DNA from: Halorubrum trapanicum
GTDB lineage: Archaea; Halobacteriota; Halobacteria; Halobacteriales; Haloferacaceae
Direction of reading: 5' to 3'
Assembly (NCBI RefSeq): GCF_017873555.1
Contig: NZ_JAGGKE010000009.1
Location: 62,001-126,000, forward strand
Length of the DNA stretch: 64,000 nt
Every line of letters begins with the position of its first letter. The first letter of the stretch is position 1. Of the stretch, positions 49,526 through 58,275 are shown in pieces. A model generated the notes under the pieces. It did not search any database. It had not been told where the DNA came from and was given only the letters and a program-made list of their open reading frames with translations. Both the position numbers and the translations under genes were made by a program.

Positions 49526-50332
49526 TCACCCGAACGTCAGCGGCTCCGACTCCGCCCAGCGCGGCTCGAACTGCTCTTTCACGCTCGTCGCGAACTCGAT
49601 GTCCTTCACGTCGATCATCGCGAACGGCTCGTCCGCCGACAGCGGGTGCGGCACCTCGATGCACACCTCGATCTCGTCGAACACGTTGAACGTCCCATCG
49701 ACGCCCGGAATCGTTCGGACCTCGAACCCGTCCACCTCCGCCAGCTCCGCGGTGTATCGGCGGCCGACGCTCCGCGGGAGCGCGTCGACCGTCGCCGGCG
49801 ACAGCAGCACCCGGATCTCCACGCCGCGTTCGAGCGCGGACTCCAGTTCGGCGGCCACCTGCTCGCCGATCGTGCCGAGGTCGAAGCCGGTCGCGGGCGC
49901 GCCCGCGACCACGACGACCCGGCGCTCAGCGGCGGCGATCCGCTCTAAGAGGAGGTCGGTCGCCTCCTCGGCGCCGACCGCCGCGGTCCAGAACTGGCCG
50001 TCGACCGGCTCGCCGGCGTCGAGTTCCGTCGAGAGGTCGTCGACCACCGACTCGTACTGTTCGGCCTGCGTCTCCAGTTCCCGCTTCTTCTCGTCGAGCA
50101 GGCGGTCGAGCGCGGCGTCCGGCTCGACCGCGACGTACTTCTTCGGGCGGCTGGCCGCCTGACTGCGGACCAGGCTGTGCTGCTCTAAGCTGTTGAGCAC
50201 GTCGTAGATCCGACCCATCGGGACCTCGCTGGCGCGAGAGAGGTCCTTCGCGGTGGTCGGCCCGGTCCGGAGGAGCGCGCGGTACGCCCGGGCCTCGTAC
50301 TCAGAGAGTCCGAGATCGCGGAGAGATGCCAT
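49526..50332 (-). CDS. TrmB family transcriptional regulator (short paralogue)
   Basis: The 268-residue protein has a winged helix at the N-terminus (LRDLGLSEYEARAYRALLRT, with ASEVPMGRIYDVLNSLEQHS), a coiled coil (LLDEKKRELETQAEQYESVV) and a PLD-like C-terminal part with VVVVAGAPATGFDLGTIGEQ. Canonical sugar-sensing TrmB of Haloferax and Halobacterium is about 350 residues with an extra sugar-binding lobe, so this is a shorter paralogue. It converges on element copy C. TTTATA at 50356-50361 and a perfect palindrome between it and the ATG suggest autoregulation. Confidence 0.85.
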   Translation of the reverse strand: MASLRDLGLSEYEARAYRALLRTGPTTAKDLSRASEVPMGRIYDVLNSLEQHSLVRSQAASRPKKYVAVEPDAALDRLLDEKKRELETQAEQYESVVDDLSTELDAGEPVDGQFWTAAVGAEEATDLLLERIAAAERRVVVVAGAPATGFDLGTIGEQVAAELESALERGVEIRVLLSPATVDALPRSVGRRYTAELAEVDGFEVRTIPGVDGTFNVFDEIEVCIEVPHPLSADEPFAMIDVKDIEFATSVKEQFEPRWAESEPLTFG

Positions 50333-50338
50333 ACGCTG

Positions 50339-50354
50339 GGATGCCGCGGCATCC
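50339..50354. promoter_or_regulatory. perfect 16-bp palindrome between TATA box and start of the TrmB-family gene
   Basis: GGATGCCGCGGCATCC has no mismatch and no spacer. It begins 7 bp before the ATG (50332) and ends next to the TATA box (50356-50361). Binding here would block transcription start, so it is a strong candidate for autorepression. Confidence 0.65.
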
Positions 50355-50467
50355 GTATAAACGCGTCGCCCGTTTACGATCCGGATCGCCGAGGTGGGTT
50401 CGATCTCGGCTGTCGACGGCTATCCCGCCGAGTCCGACGACTCGTCGAGCCGGCGCGTCGCCGAGAG

Positions 50468-52126
50468 TCAGGCCAGGGTATCGCCGACCCGGTCCATCAA
50501 CTCGTCGGGCGTTTCCGCCGGCTCGGAGGCGCCGTCCCCCGCGAGGACGACCGCGGTGCCCGCCGGAACCGTCCGCGGCGCGGGCGCGTCCGACTCGTGT
50601 GCGTTCGGCGCGATCACCTTCTCGTGGTCGGCCACCCGCCACGCGGCGCGGTGGAGGTCGCTCCCCGGTTCGGTCCCGACCGCGATGACGGTCGTGCCGC
50701 GGCGGAGGCGACCGGCGAGGCTCCCGTAGCCGGCGACCTGAACGCTCAGTCGCTCGGTGGCGCCGGCGAACGCCTCGGCGGTCTCCCGCGCGACCTCGCG
50801 GTAGCGGTCCTCGCCGGTGAGCGCCGCCAGGTCCAGCAGCGACGTCGCCATCTCCACGTTGGCGTCGAGCGGGCGGAACGACCGGTCGAGCAGCCCCGCT
50901 CCCGTCCGCGGGCCGTCGACGAACGATCCCTCGACGTGGAGCCGGTCGATGGCTCGATCCGCGACCGCGCGGGCGACGTCGGCGCCCTCGCCGCGCACCC
51001 CGGCGGCGCGGACGTACGCCCCGACGACGCGGGCGGCGTCCTCCAGCAGGTCGGACTCACCGGCCTCGTCGCTGCCGCGGTAGTGGGTCACTTCGCCGCT
51101 CTCGGCGTCGATCAGGTCACGTTCGAGTCCGTCGAGGATACGGCCGGCGTACTCGCGGGCGCGCTCGTCGTCGGTGTAGGCGGCGGCCGCGAGCAGCGCG
51201 TCCGCGGCGAGCGCGTTGCCGCCGGCGAAGACGGTCAGGTCGCGGCGGGGTTCGTCCAGGTCCGCGCGGTCCTCGGCGGGCGCCGCGTAGTACGCCCGGC
51301 CGAGCCCGGGACCGAGGCTGCCGCCGACGCCGTAGCCGGTCCAGAGGTCGTCGGTGAGGAAGGAGACGGCGTCGAGCGCGGGGTCGAGGTAGGCCTCGTC
51401 ACCGGTGTAGAGGAAGGCGTTGGCGAACGCGCGGGTCACCGCGGCGTTCGTGTCGAGCGGCTTCTCGTAGGCGATGTCCCCCCAGTCGCGGGTGCCGGCG
51501 TACCGGAAGAACCCGCCCGCGACGTCGTCGGCGAGGTGGTCGCGAACCGCGTCGAGCGTCCGGAGCGCGCGGTTCCGGTCGCGCTTCAGCGCGAACTCGA
51601 CGGTGCGAGGCAGGGGGAACTTCGCGTCGGTGCCCCAGCCGGCGTGCTCGGCGTCGTACTTGGCCTCCAGCTGGCCCGCCAGGTGGCTCTCTATCTCGTC
51701 GGTCAGTTCGCCGCGGGGCGGCAGGTCGGCGTCGAGCGCGCGCGGGACGCGGCCGCCCTCGCGGCCCTTGTCGGCCCACATCTGCCGGACCGATTCGAGG
51801 ACCTGTCGCATCCCGTCGACGTCGAGGTAGCCCGCGCCGGTCAGCAGCTTCCCCTCGGGCGTGAGGAAGGCGGTCGTCGGGAACCCGCCCATGTTGTACC
51901 GCTCGCGCACCCGCGGGTTGCGGTCCACGTCGACGCGGACGGGGACGAACCCCTCGTTGACGTTGGCCGCGATCCGCGGCTCGGCGTAGGTGATCGCGTC
52001 CATCTCGTGGCAGCCCTCGCACCACGTGGCCGACAGCGAGAGCAGCACCGGGCGGTCGCGCTCGTCGGCCTCGGCGAACGCCTCGGGACCCCAGTCGCGC
52101 CACTCGACGCGAGTCTCGTCGCTCAT
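50468..52126 (-). CDS. DUF255 thioredoxin-domain protein (YyaL/SPATA20 family)
   Basis: The 552-residue protein has an N-terminal thioredoxin fold with the C-x2-C in SATWCEGCHEMDAITYAEPR, then ERYNMGGFPTTAFLTPEGKL, followed by an alpha/alpha barrel typical of glycosyl-handling enzymes (DAKFPLPRTVEFALKRDRNR; GGFFRYAGTRDWGDIAYEKP). The family is present in all domains, and its biochemical role is not settled. The haloarchaeal proteins are shorter than the 680-residue bacterial form. ATG 52126. Confidence 0.87.
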   Translation of the reverse strand: MSDETRVEWRDWGPEAFAEADERDRPVLLSLSATWCEGCHEMDAITYAEPRIAANVNEGFVPVRVDVDRNPRVRERYNMGGFPTTAFLTPEGKLLTGAGYLDVDGMRQVLESVRQMWADKGREGGRVPRALDADLPPRGELTDEIESHLAGQLEAKYDAEHAGWGTDAKFPLPRTVEFALKRDRNRALRTLDAVRDHLADDVAGGFFRYAGTRDWGDIAYEKPLDTNAAVTRAFANAFLYTGDEAYLDPALDAVSFLTDDLWTGYGVGGSLGPGLGRAYYAAPAEDRADLDEPRRDLTVFAGGNALAADALLAAAAYTDDERAREYAGRILDGLERDLIDAESGEVTHYRGSDEAGESDLLEDAARVVGAYVRAAGVRGEGADVARAVADRAIDRLHVEGSFVDGPRTGAGLLDRSFRPLDANVEMATSLLDLAALTGEDRYREVARETAEAFAGATERLSVQVAGYGSLAGRLRRGTTVIAVGTEPGSDLHRAAWRVADHEKVIAPNAHESDAPAPRTVPAGTAVVLAGDGASEPAETPDELMDRVGDTLA

Positions 52127-52287
52127 ACCCGCAGTCGGACCGGGGCGTGGGTAAGCGCTTCGAGAGCGGAACGCTACAGGGAAGGGCGACGGCAGGAGAG
52201 AGAGGGCGACGGCAGGAGGGCGGGAGGGCGCCGCGTCGGTGTCCACGCGTCGCGTCGGCGTTCGGACAGGCGATTCGTCGGCGGCGC

Positions 52288-52509
52288 TCAGCGCTTGTGG
52301 TCGTGACCGAGCGCGAGCGCGAGGGCGTTCGCGAACAGCAGCGCGACGAACAGCCGCCCGGTGCCGCCGTCCAGCCCCGAGTACAGCAGGACGGGGTACG
52401 TGGCCGGGATGGCGATGGCCGCCCAGAAGGCGGCGGCTTTGACGGTGCCGGTCATCAGCCCGGCGAGCCGTTCGCCGGAGGCGATCTGCGTGGGAGCGGG
52501 GGTTGACAT
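52288..52509 (-). CDS. 73-residue two-span membrane protein
   Basis: MSTPAPTQIASGERLAGLMT leads to two hydrophobic helices (about 22-44 and 50-66, VLLYSGLDGG between) and a HDHKR tail. A GTG six bases upstream is an alternative start. ACATATACC at 52532-52540 is the TATA box. No family function known; it looks like a haloarchaeal small membrane protein. Confidence 0.65.
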   Translation of the reverse strand: MSTPAPTQIASGERLAGLMTGTVKAAAFWAAIAIPATYPVLLYSGLDGGTGRLFVALLFANALALALGHDHKR

Positions 52510-52600
52510 GGACACTTCTCCGTACGACGGGGACCCACATATACCCCGCCGAGGGTTCGGTGAATTTCACTACGTTTCTCGCCCGATCGGGTCGTTTTAT

Positions 52601-52619
52601 AAACGTCTCAGAGACGTTT
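52601..52619. promoter_or_regulatory. perfect 9-bp dyad overlapping a TATA box
   Basis: AAACGTCTC-A-GAGACGTTT is a perfect inverted repeat with a one-base centre. TTTTATAAA (52594-52602) overlaps its left edge and could be a TATA box on either strand. No start codon lies at the expected distance on the plus strand, so it may regulate an unannotated RNA or be a remnant. Confidence 0.5.
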
Positions 52620-52703
52620 TAACTGTTTACAACGCGTTCTAATCCTTTGTTTCCGGGTCTCCCTCGGTCCGGCCGTTCCGGACCGATCCGGGTGCTTCCA
52701 GCC

Positions 52704-52771
52704 GACGAGCCGAGAACCGATCCGGCTGTTCCCGACCGACGAGCCGAGAACCGATCGGCTCGCGCGAACCG
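52704..52771. repeat. 34-bp tandem repeat upstream of the asparaginase gene
   Basis: GACGAGCCGAGAACCGATCC and following bases recur at 52704 and 52738 with a truncated third start (GACGAG) at 52771, period 33-34 bp. The repeat is non-coding. Confidence 0.65.
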
Positions 52772-52836
52772 ACGAGTTGGAGGCGGGCGACTGCCGCGGC
52801 ACCAACCGCTTTGTCCGTCGGGGACAAGGTGAGGAC

Positions 52837-53931
52837 ATGACGGAGACCGATCGCCGCGGCCGACGCGACGACCAGACCGACCGGAACCGTTCCGTCGCAC
52901 GCGTCGACGGCGGCCGCCCGCGGGTGGCGGTCGTCGCCTGCGGCGGCACCATCGCCTCGGAGCCGAGCGACGACGGCGCGGCCCCGGAGAAGACCGGCGC
53001 CGACCTCGTGGAAGCGGTGCCGGCGGCGGCCGACTACGCGCGGGTGACGACCAGGGAAGTGTGCTCGCAGCCCGGGTTCGACGTTCGGTGGCGGGACGTG
53101 CTCGCGACCGCGACAGCCGCGCGCGACGCGGTCGGCGGGGGCGAGGACGCGGGCGACGCCGGCGCGGCGGAGACGGCCGACGGCGTCGTCGTCACCCACG
53201 GGACCGACACCCTCGCGGACACCGCCTTCGCGCTCGATCTCCTCACCGACCTCGACGCGCCGGTCGTCGTGACCGGCGCGCAGCGTCGGCTGGACGAACC
53301 CTCCAGCGACGTGCCGGCGAACCTCGCGCTGGCGGTGCGGGCGGCCGCGGACGACCGGTTCTCTCCGGGCGTCCACGTCGCGTTCGACGACGAACTCCAC
53401 GCGGCCCGCGACGTCGTGAAGGGCCACAGCAACGCGCTGTCGACGATGACCTCGCCGGGGACGGGACCGGTCGCGACGTTCACCCGCGCCGCCTCGCGGC
53501 TCGTCCGCGCGCCCGAGCGGGGAGTCCCGGTCGACCCCCTCGCGGACGCGATCGAGGGCGCCGCGGACGTGCCGGAGGTCCCGGTGATCCACTCCGGAAC
53601 CGGCGTCGGCGCCGGCGCACTCGAACGCGCGCTCGACGCGGGCGTCGGCGGAATCGTCGTCGAGGGGACCGGTCTCGGCAACGTGACCGGAGCGCTCGGC
53701 GACGCGATCGCCGAAGCGGCCGAGAGCGTGCCGGTCGTCGTCGCCGGCCGCCCGCCGGCGGGACCGACGGAACCGGTGTACGGGACCCCGGGCGGCGCCG
53801 TCACGCTCGCGGGCCACGGGGCGACGTTCGCCGGCGACCTCCCGGCCGCGAAGGCGCGCGTCGCGCTCGCGCTCGGTCTCGCCGCCGACCTCGACGACGA
53901 AGGGATCGAGGCGCTGTTCGCGCCGGCGTGA
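52837..53931 (+). CDS. L-asparaginase family protein
   Basis: The 364-residue protein has the two catalytic Thr signatures: VACGGTIASEP near residue 33-43 and VVTHGTDTLADTAF with the Thr-Asp pair, followed by VVVTGAQRRLDEPSSDVPAN and the Lys in HSNALSTM-type region. It hydrolyses asparagine to aspartate and ammonia. No signal peptide, so it is cytoplasmic (type I-like). The insert GGGEDAGDAGAAETADG before HGTDT is a halophile loop. Shine-Dalgarno GGTGAGG lies a few bases before the ATG. Confidence 0.87.
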   Translation: MTETDRRGRRDDQTDRNRSVARVDGGRPRVAVVACGGTIASEPSDDGAAPEKTGADLVEAVPAAADYARVTTREVCSQPGFDVRWRDVLATATAARDAVGGGEDAGDAGAAETADGVVVTHGTDTLADTAFALDLLTDLDAPVVVTGAQRRLDEPSSDVPANLALAVRAAADDRFSPGVHVAFDDELHAARDVVKGHSNALSTMTSPGTGPVATFTRAASRLVRAPERGVPVDPLADAIEGAADVPEVPVIHSGTGVGAGALERALDAGVGGIVVEGTGLGNVTGALGDAIAEAAESVPVVVAGRPPAGPTEPVYGTPGGAVTLAGHGATFAGDLPAAKARVALALGLAADLDDEGIEALFAPA

Positions 53932-54037
53932 GGCGACCGCGAGCGCGCCGAGCGGGGCGAGATCGCCCGCCGGGATTGGTCAGAAGGGTTTTTGAGCCTA
54001 CACGAAGCCCTTATGCGTCGGCCGCGTACCGGGTGGT

Positions 54038-55237
54038 ATGACCGATCTCACGCGACGAACGGCCCTCTACGGCATCGCCGCCGGCAGCGCCGCCGCGCTC
54101 GCGGGGTGTACGGAGACCGGCGACCCCGTTTCGGGCGGAGACGGAACCGACGGCGGTGATGGAGGCGACGGAAACGGCAGCGACGGAGAGGACGGCGCCG
54201 ACGGCGACGGCGCCGCAGGCGAGGTGACGACCGCGGTCCAGCAGGTCGGGTCGGCCCTCTCCGGCCCGGCGTGGGACCGAACCCAGCGACGCGGCTTCTG
54301 CGTGCTGATCGGCGAGGCGGACGGCGACGGCGCGTGGCCGATCGCCGAGGCGCCGGAAGCGGCCCGGACCTTCGTCGAGGAGACCGATCTCTCCGAGTCG
54401 GTCGTCTGCTACGTCGAGTCGGTCGGCCCGACCACCTGTCACGACGAGATCGCGTTCGACGGGGTCGGCGTCGAGGACGGGACCCTCGTCGCGGACGCGA
54501 CGGTTCAGGGGGCGGAGAGCGCGGAGGTGGCCTGCGGCGAGGCGGTCACCTACTCCGCCGCGCTGCTGCGCGTCACGAGCGACCCGCTCCCCGACGCGGC
54601 GCGGCTCTCCGTCACCGACGGCTGGGGCGAGACGGAGACGGTGCGAGACGCCGACGGCGTCCGTGAGGCGGACGGTCTCGCCGGCGGGGTCCGGCCCGAC
54701 GGCGACCCCTCGAACGTCCCCGCCGCGTTCGACTGCGACGTCGACGGGTTCGCGCGCCACCCCCAGGCCTACGACGGCGACGTCAACTGGGGCGGCGGGG
54801 GCGGCGCCGGCAGCGACGCGGGCGGCGACGGCCCGCTCGCGCTCCGGGCCGTGACCCCCAGCGACGACGACCCCGGGTCCGACCCGCTCGCGATCGGTCG
54901 CGGAACCCGGTTCCGGATCGAGCTGACGAACGTCTCCGGGCAGGTGGCGTACGTCGGCAATCAGGGGAAGTACAACCTGGAGATCCGCACCGAGGAGGGG
55001 TGGACCGAACTCCGCGGGACCGAGGGCGACGCGACGTTCGGCTACACGGACGAGGCGCTCGGCGTCGAGCCGGGCGAGACGCTGGAGTGGGAGTTCGAGA
55101 TGACCGAGTCGGGACTCGTCGAGGGCGGGCCGCACGCGGACGCGCTCCGCGTGTGTCCGGACCTGGTCCCCGGCCGGTACCGGTTCGTCTTCTTCGGCGC
55201 CGCCGACCTCGCGGTCGCGTTCGACTACGAGGGGTAG
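54038..55237 (+). CDS. secreted Tat lipoprotein, function unknown
   Basis: The 399-residue protein starts MTDLTRRTALYGIAAGSAAA, a twin-arginine signal with R-R, followed by the lipobox LAGC (Cys24), so it is exported folded and anchored by lipid. A Gly/Asp linker follows (residues 26-60). The mature part has paired Cys in CVLIGEADGDG, CYVESVGPTTCHDEIAF and CGEAVTY that may form disulfides, and a C-terminal immunoglobulin-like domain (FRIELTNVSGQVAYVGNQGK to FDYEG). No catalytic motif is visible. The frame before it holds GGGTTTTTGAG as promoter. Confidence 0.75.
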   Translation: MTDLTRRTALYGIAAGSAAALAGCTETGDPVSGGDGTDGGDGGDGNGSDGEDGADGDGAAGEVTTAVQQVGSALSGPAWDRTQRRGFCVLIGEADGDGAWPIAEAPEAARTFVEETDLSESVVCYVESVGPTTCHDEIAFDGVGVEDGTLVADATVQGAESAEVACGEAVTYSAALLRVTSDPLPDAARLSVTDGWGETETVRDADGVREADGLAGGVRPDGDPSNVPAAFDCDVDGFARHPQAYDGDVNWGGGGGAGSDAGGDGPLALRAVTPSDDDPGSDPLAIGRGTRFRIELTNVSGQVAYVGNQGKYNLEIRTEEGWTELRGTEGDATFGYTDEALGVEPGETLEWEFEMTESGLVEGGPHADALRVCPDLVPGRYRFVFFGAADLAVAFDYEG

Positions 55238-55288
55238 CGCCGAGCGGGCGGGAGTCCGGCCCGGAACGGGTCGGACGAGGCGGCCGCG

Positions 55289-56530
55289 TCAGGCCCGGAC
55301 CTCGATGAGGAGGTCCGTCTCCGGCGACTCGCCCATCGCCTCGCGGACGCGGTCCCACGAGAGGTCGGTGCGCGCGGTCACCGACTCGGTCGCGACGGCC
55401 CCGCAGGCGTTGCCGACCAGGATCGGCACCTGGTAGTCGCGCGGGTCGTGCGAGAACCCGTCGCCGGTGATCTCCGGCTCCCGGAGCGCGGCCGCGAGGA
55501 ACCCGGCCGCGAAGGCGTCGCCCGCGCCGGTCGTGTCGACCGGGTCGGCGTCGAACCCGGGATGCGAGACGCTGCCGTGCGGCGTCCGGACCGTCGCGCC
55601 CTCTTCGCCGAGCTTGATCGCGACGACGCGGTCGTCCGGCTCCCACGGGTCGACGTCGGTCTCGGCCGCGAGCGCGTCGGCCTCGCGGTCGTTGAGGAAC
55701 AGGACGTCGCTCGCGTGGAGCGCGGCGTCGAACTCGCGGTCGGCGACCCGGCGACCGGGGTCGAAGCTCCGGGTCGCGCCCGCCTCGGCGGCCGCGGTCG
55801 CGAGCGCCGCGGCGGTCTCGGGCTGTTGCCCGGTGAGGTGGAGGTGGTCGGCGGCCGCGAGCGTGTCGCGGTCGAGTCCGGCCGCCGAGAACGACTCGTT
55901 CGCCCCGTCGTTCGCGAGCATGAGCAGCTCGCCGCCGCCGTCGACGATGACGTACTTCACCGAGGTCGGCTCGGCGGCGTCGACGAGCACCTGCCCGGGG
56001 TCGACGCCGGCGCTGGCGAGCTCGCGCAGCGCCAGCGCGCCCGACTCGTCGCCGCCGACGCTGCCGTAGACGACCGACTGGCCGCCCAGGTCGACCAGCC
56101 CGACCGCGACGTTCGCGGCGCTGCCGCCGCCGGACTGTTCGAGCCGGTCGATCCGGGTCTCGCCGTCCGGCTCCGGCAGGCTGTCGACGTGGATCGTCAC
56201 GTCCCAGTTGATGTGGCCCGCCGAGACGACTTTCGGCACGCGGTCGGCGTCGTCGGGGCTCAGGTCGGGGTCGCGGTCGACTTCGGGGTCGACCGCGTCC
56301 GGGGCGTCCTCGCCGCCCCCGTCGTCGGTTCCGGTCCCGCCGTCTTCGGGCGCGTCGCCCTCCCACTCGTCGACCTCGCGGTCCCACTCCGCGACCGTCT
56401 CGTCCCAGTCGTCGACCCCCTCGCCGTCCTCGACTTCGGGATCGCGCCCCTCGGCGACGCTGCCGTCGACCGCGGGGTCGTCGCGCCCCTCGCCGTCGCC
56501 GCCGATCGGCGGATCGTCGCGCCCGCTCAT
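55289..56530 (-). CDS. PfkB family kinase, probable ribose-1-phosphate kinase of the pentose bisphosphate pathway
   Basis: The 413-residue protein has a 97-residue N-terminal extension of nearly pure Asp/Glu/Gly, then a PfkB core (VPKVVSAGHINWDVTIHVDS, SGGGSAANVAVGLVDLGG, and catalytic DTTGAGDAFAAGFLAAAL). In haloarchaea the homologue next to ribose-1,5-bisphosphate isomerase phosphorylates ribose 1-phosphate. Its ATG overlaps the isomerase stop by four bases. An internal GTG at about 56239 would give a core-only start; the extension may therefore be optional. Confidence 0.82.
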   Translation of the reverse strand: MSGRDDPPIGGDGEGRDDPAVDGSVAEGRDPEVEDGEGVDDWDETVAEWDREVDEWEGDAPEDGGTGTDDGGGEDAPDAVDPEVDRDPDLSPDDADRVPKVVSAGHINWDVTIHVDSLPEPDGETRIDRLEQSGGGSAANVAVGLVDLGGQSVVYGSVGGDESGALALRELASAGVDPGQVLVDAAEPTSVKYVIVDGGGELLMLANDGANESFSAAGLDRDTLAAADHLHLTGQQPETAAALATAAAEAGATRSFDPGRRVADREFDAALHASDVLFLNDREADALAAETDVDPWEPDDRVVAIKLGEEGATVRTPHGSVSHPGFDADPVDTTGAGDAFAAGFLAAALREPEITGDGFSHDPRDYQVPILVGNACGAVATESVTARTDLSWDRVREAMGESPETDLLIEVRA

Positions 56531-57498
56531 CGTTCGGCCCACGGCTCGGCGGCGCCCTCGCCGAACAGCTCCCGCATCAGCGTCACGATGCTCTCCGGGG
56601 GGAACTGGCCGTGCTCGGTGACGATCGCGTCCATGTACCGCGGCGGCGTCACGTCGAACGCGGGGTTCTCGACGGCGATCTCGCCGATCTCCTCGCGGCT
56701 CTCGGAGTCTATCACCTCGCTTTCGTCGCGCATCTCGATCTCGACGGTGTGGCCCGTCAGCGTCTCCGGGTGGAGCTTGATCGTCTGGGCCGCGGTCATG
56801 ATCGGGACGCCGCGCTCGCGGGCGTTGACGGCGAGTCCCGAGGTGCCGATCTTGTTGATCACGCCGCCGTCCGCGGCGATCGAATCGGCGCCGACGACGA
56901 CGTGGTCGACCTCGTCGAGGTAGCGCCGCGCCGCGGAGTCGACGATCAGGGTGACCGGAACCCCCGCGTCGCGGAGCTGTTCGGCGGTGATGTGGCCCTG
57001 CTGTCGCGGGCGCGTCTCCTTGACGACCGCCGAGATCGACTTCCCCTGCTCGACGGCCGCCTCGATACACGCGAGCGCGTCGGTGGAGTGGCAGTGGGTC
57101 ATCACCGTGTCGCCGTCGGCGAGGCGGTTCGCGCCCACCTGCCCGAGGTCCTCTTGCGCGCGGTCGAGCTGTTCGACGAACGCCTCGCTCGCGTCCGTGA
57201 CGCTCCGGCGGAGCCGGTCGACCGAGTCGCCCTCCATCCGCTGGAGGACGTACCGGAGGGCGTTCGGCAGCGACACCGCGGTCGGGCGCGTCTCGCGGAG
57301 GGTCCGCCCCGCGGCGCGCATCGACGCGCGGAACGCCTCGGGGTCGCTCGCGGTCGCGTCCGCCTCGGCCGCCGCCTCCGCCTGCTCGGCGAGGGCCTCG
57401 GCGGCCGCGGAGGCGATGGTCGCCGCGCCGCGGATCTCCATCGTCGCGATCGACTCGGCGGTCTCGCGGACCGCCGGCGCCGGCTCCGTGTCTGTCAT
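56527..57498 (-). CDS. ribose-1,5-bisphosphate isomerase (eIF2B-like family)
   Basis: The 323-residue protein opens MTDTEPAPAVRETAESIATM. It belongs to the eIF2B/MtnA fold group, with MTHCHSTDALACIEAAVEQG (Cys implicated in catalysis), VTLIVDSAARRYLDEVDHVV, VGADSIAADGGVINKIGTSG with the catalytic Asp, and RGVPIMTAAQTIK. It converts ribose 1,5-bisphosphate to ribulose 1,5-bisphosphate in nucleoside breakdown. It is the first gene of a two-gene unit with the PfkB kinase and has its own TATA box 23-32 bp upstream. Confidence 0.88.
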   Translation of the reverse strand: MTDTEPAPAVRETAESIATMEIRGAATIASAAAEALAEQAEAAAEADATASDPEAFRASMRAAGRTLRETRPTAVSLPNALRYVLQRMEGDSVDRLRRSVTDASEAFVEQLDRAQEDLGQVGANRLADGDTVMTHCHSTDALACIEAAVEQGKSISAVVKETRPRQQGHITAEQLRDAGVPVTLIVDSAARRYLDEVDHVVVGADSIAADGGVINKIGTSGLAVNARERGVPIMTAAQTIKLHPETLTGHTVEIEMRDESEVIDSESREEIGEIAVENPAFDVTPPRYMDAIVTEHGQFPPESIVTLMRELFGEGAAEPWAER

Positions 57499-57520
57499 AC
57501 CGATCCGGTAGCCCGCCGTG

Positions 57521-57530
57521 TATTTATAAA
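57521..57530 (-). promoter_or_regulatory. TATA box of the isomerase-kinase unit
   Basis: TTTATAAATA on the minus strand lies 23-32 nt before ATG 57498, so the mRNA should be leaderless. Its presence inside the cluster shows that the isomerase and kinase can be transcribed apart from the aldolase and phosphatase upstream. Confidence 0.7.
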
Positions 57531-57579
57531 ACCGGCCGACTGGCGGAGCGGCCGGCTCCGCTCCGCGCGTCGGACCGCC

Positions 57580-58275
57580 CTACTCCGCCTCGTCCGGCTG
57601 CTGGCCGTAGCTCTCGAACCGCTCCTCGACGGTCGCCATCTGCTCGTCGGTGAGGACGTGCGGCTCGCCGACGGCGGACGCGCGCAGGTAGAGCCGGCAG
57701 ATGTCCTCGACGTGGTGGGTGTTCTCGACGGCCGTCTCGACGTCCGGCCCGGTCACCACCAGCCCGTGGTTCGCGAGGATCGCGGCGTCGGAGCCGGTCT
57801 CGGCCATCGCGGCGACGACGTTCGCGGCCAGCTCCTCGGTGCCGTACGGTGCGTAGTCGGCCAGCGGGACCTCCCGTCCCACGGCGGCGATCATGTAGTG
57901 GATCGGCGGGAGTTTCCGGTGGAGCGTCGCCATCGTCGTCGCCCACGGCGAGTGGGTGTGGACGATCGCGCCCGGCCGGTCGTGCTTGTAGATGCCCGTG
58001 TGCATCGGCACCTCGCTCGACGGCGCCATCCGCCCGGCCAGCCGCTCGCCCGCCAGCGACACCACGGGCACGTCCGCCGCGTCGAAGGAGTCGTAGGGGA
58101 CGCCGGTGGGCGTGACCGCGACCGCGTCGCCGTCGCGGACGCTCAGGTTCCCGGTCCGCCCGGGCGTCAGGTCCGCCAGCGCCGGCGCGTACTCGACGAC
58201 CGCCTCGCGAGCCTCGCGCAGGAGGTCGGGGTTTGCGTCCGCGTCCGAGTCGGCCGCGGCGTCCTCCCGGGTCAC
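57580..58275 (-). CDS. class II aldolase/adducin family protein, probable ribulose-1-phosphate aldolase
   Basis: The 231-residue protein has the zinc site His-x-His in [13 protein letters not shown], the third His in [15 protein letters not shown], and [17 protein letters not shown] with the catalytic Glu. These are the features of fuculose/ribulose phosphate aldolases. In the haloarchaeal pentose bisphosphate pathway an enzyme of this family cleaves ribulose 1-phosphate to dihydroxyacetone phosphate and glycolaldehyde. Start overlaps the HAD gene stop by four bases. Confidence 0.85.
   Translation of the reverse strand: MTREDAAADSDADANPDLLREAREAVVEYAPALADLTPGRTGNLSVRDGDAVAVTPTGVPYDSFDAADVPVVSLAGERLAGRMAPSSEVPMHTGIYKHDRPGAIVHTHSPWATTMATLHRKLPPIHYMIAAVGREVPLADYAPYGTEELAANVVAAMAETGSDAAILANHGLVVTGPDVETAVENTHHVEDICRLYLRASAVGEPHVLTDEQMATVEERFESYGQQPDEAE

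Larger units (their letters stand above)
52510..52836. other. 327-bp intergenic region with an operator-like dyad and 34-bp repeats
   Basis: No gene is convincing here; frames on both strands are Arg/Ser-rich shadows. It holds the TATA box of the minus-strand membrane protein (52532-52540), a perfect dyad at 52601-52619, a tandem repeat at 52704-52771, and the promoter and Shine-Dalgarno (AAGGTGAGGAC, 52826-52836) of the asparaginase gene. Confidence 0.6.

Noticed and set aside
49526..50332. Canonical TrmB regulator of gapII
   Set aside because: It is about 90 residues too short and lacks the extra sugar-binding lobe; it is better called a TrmB-family paralogue.
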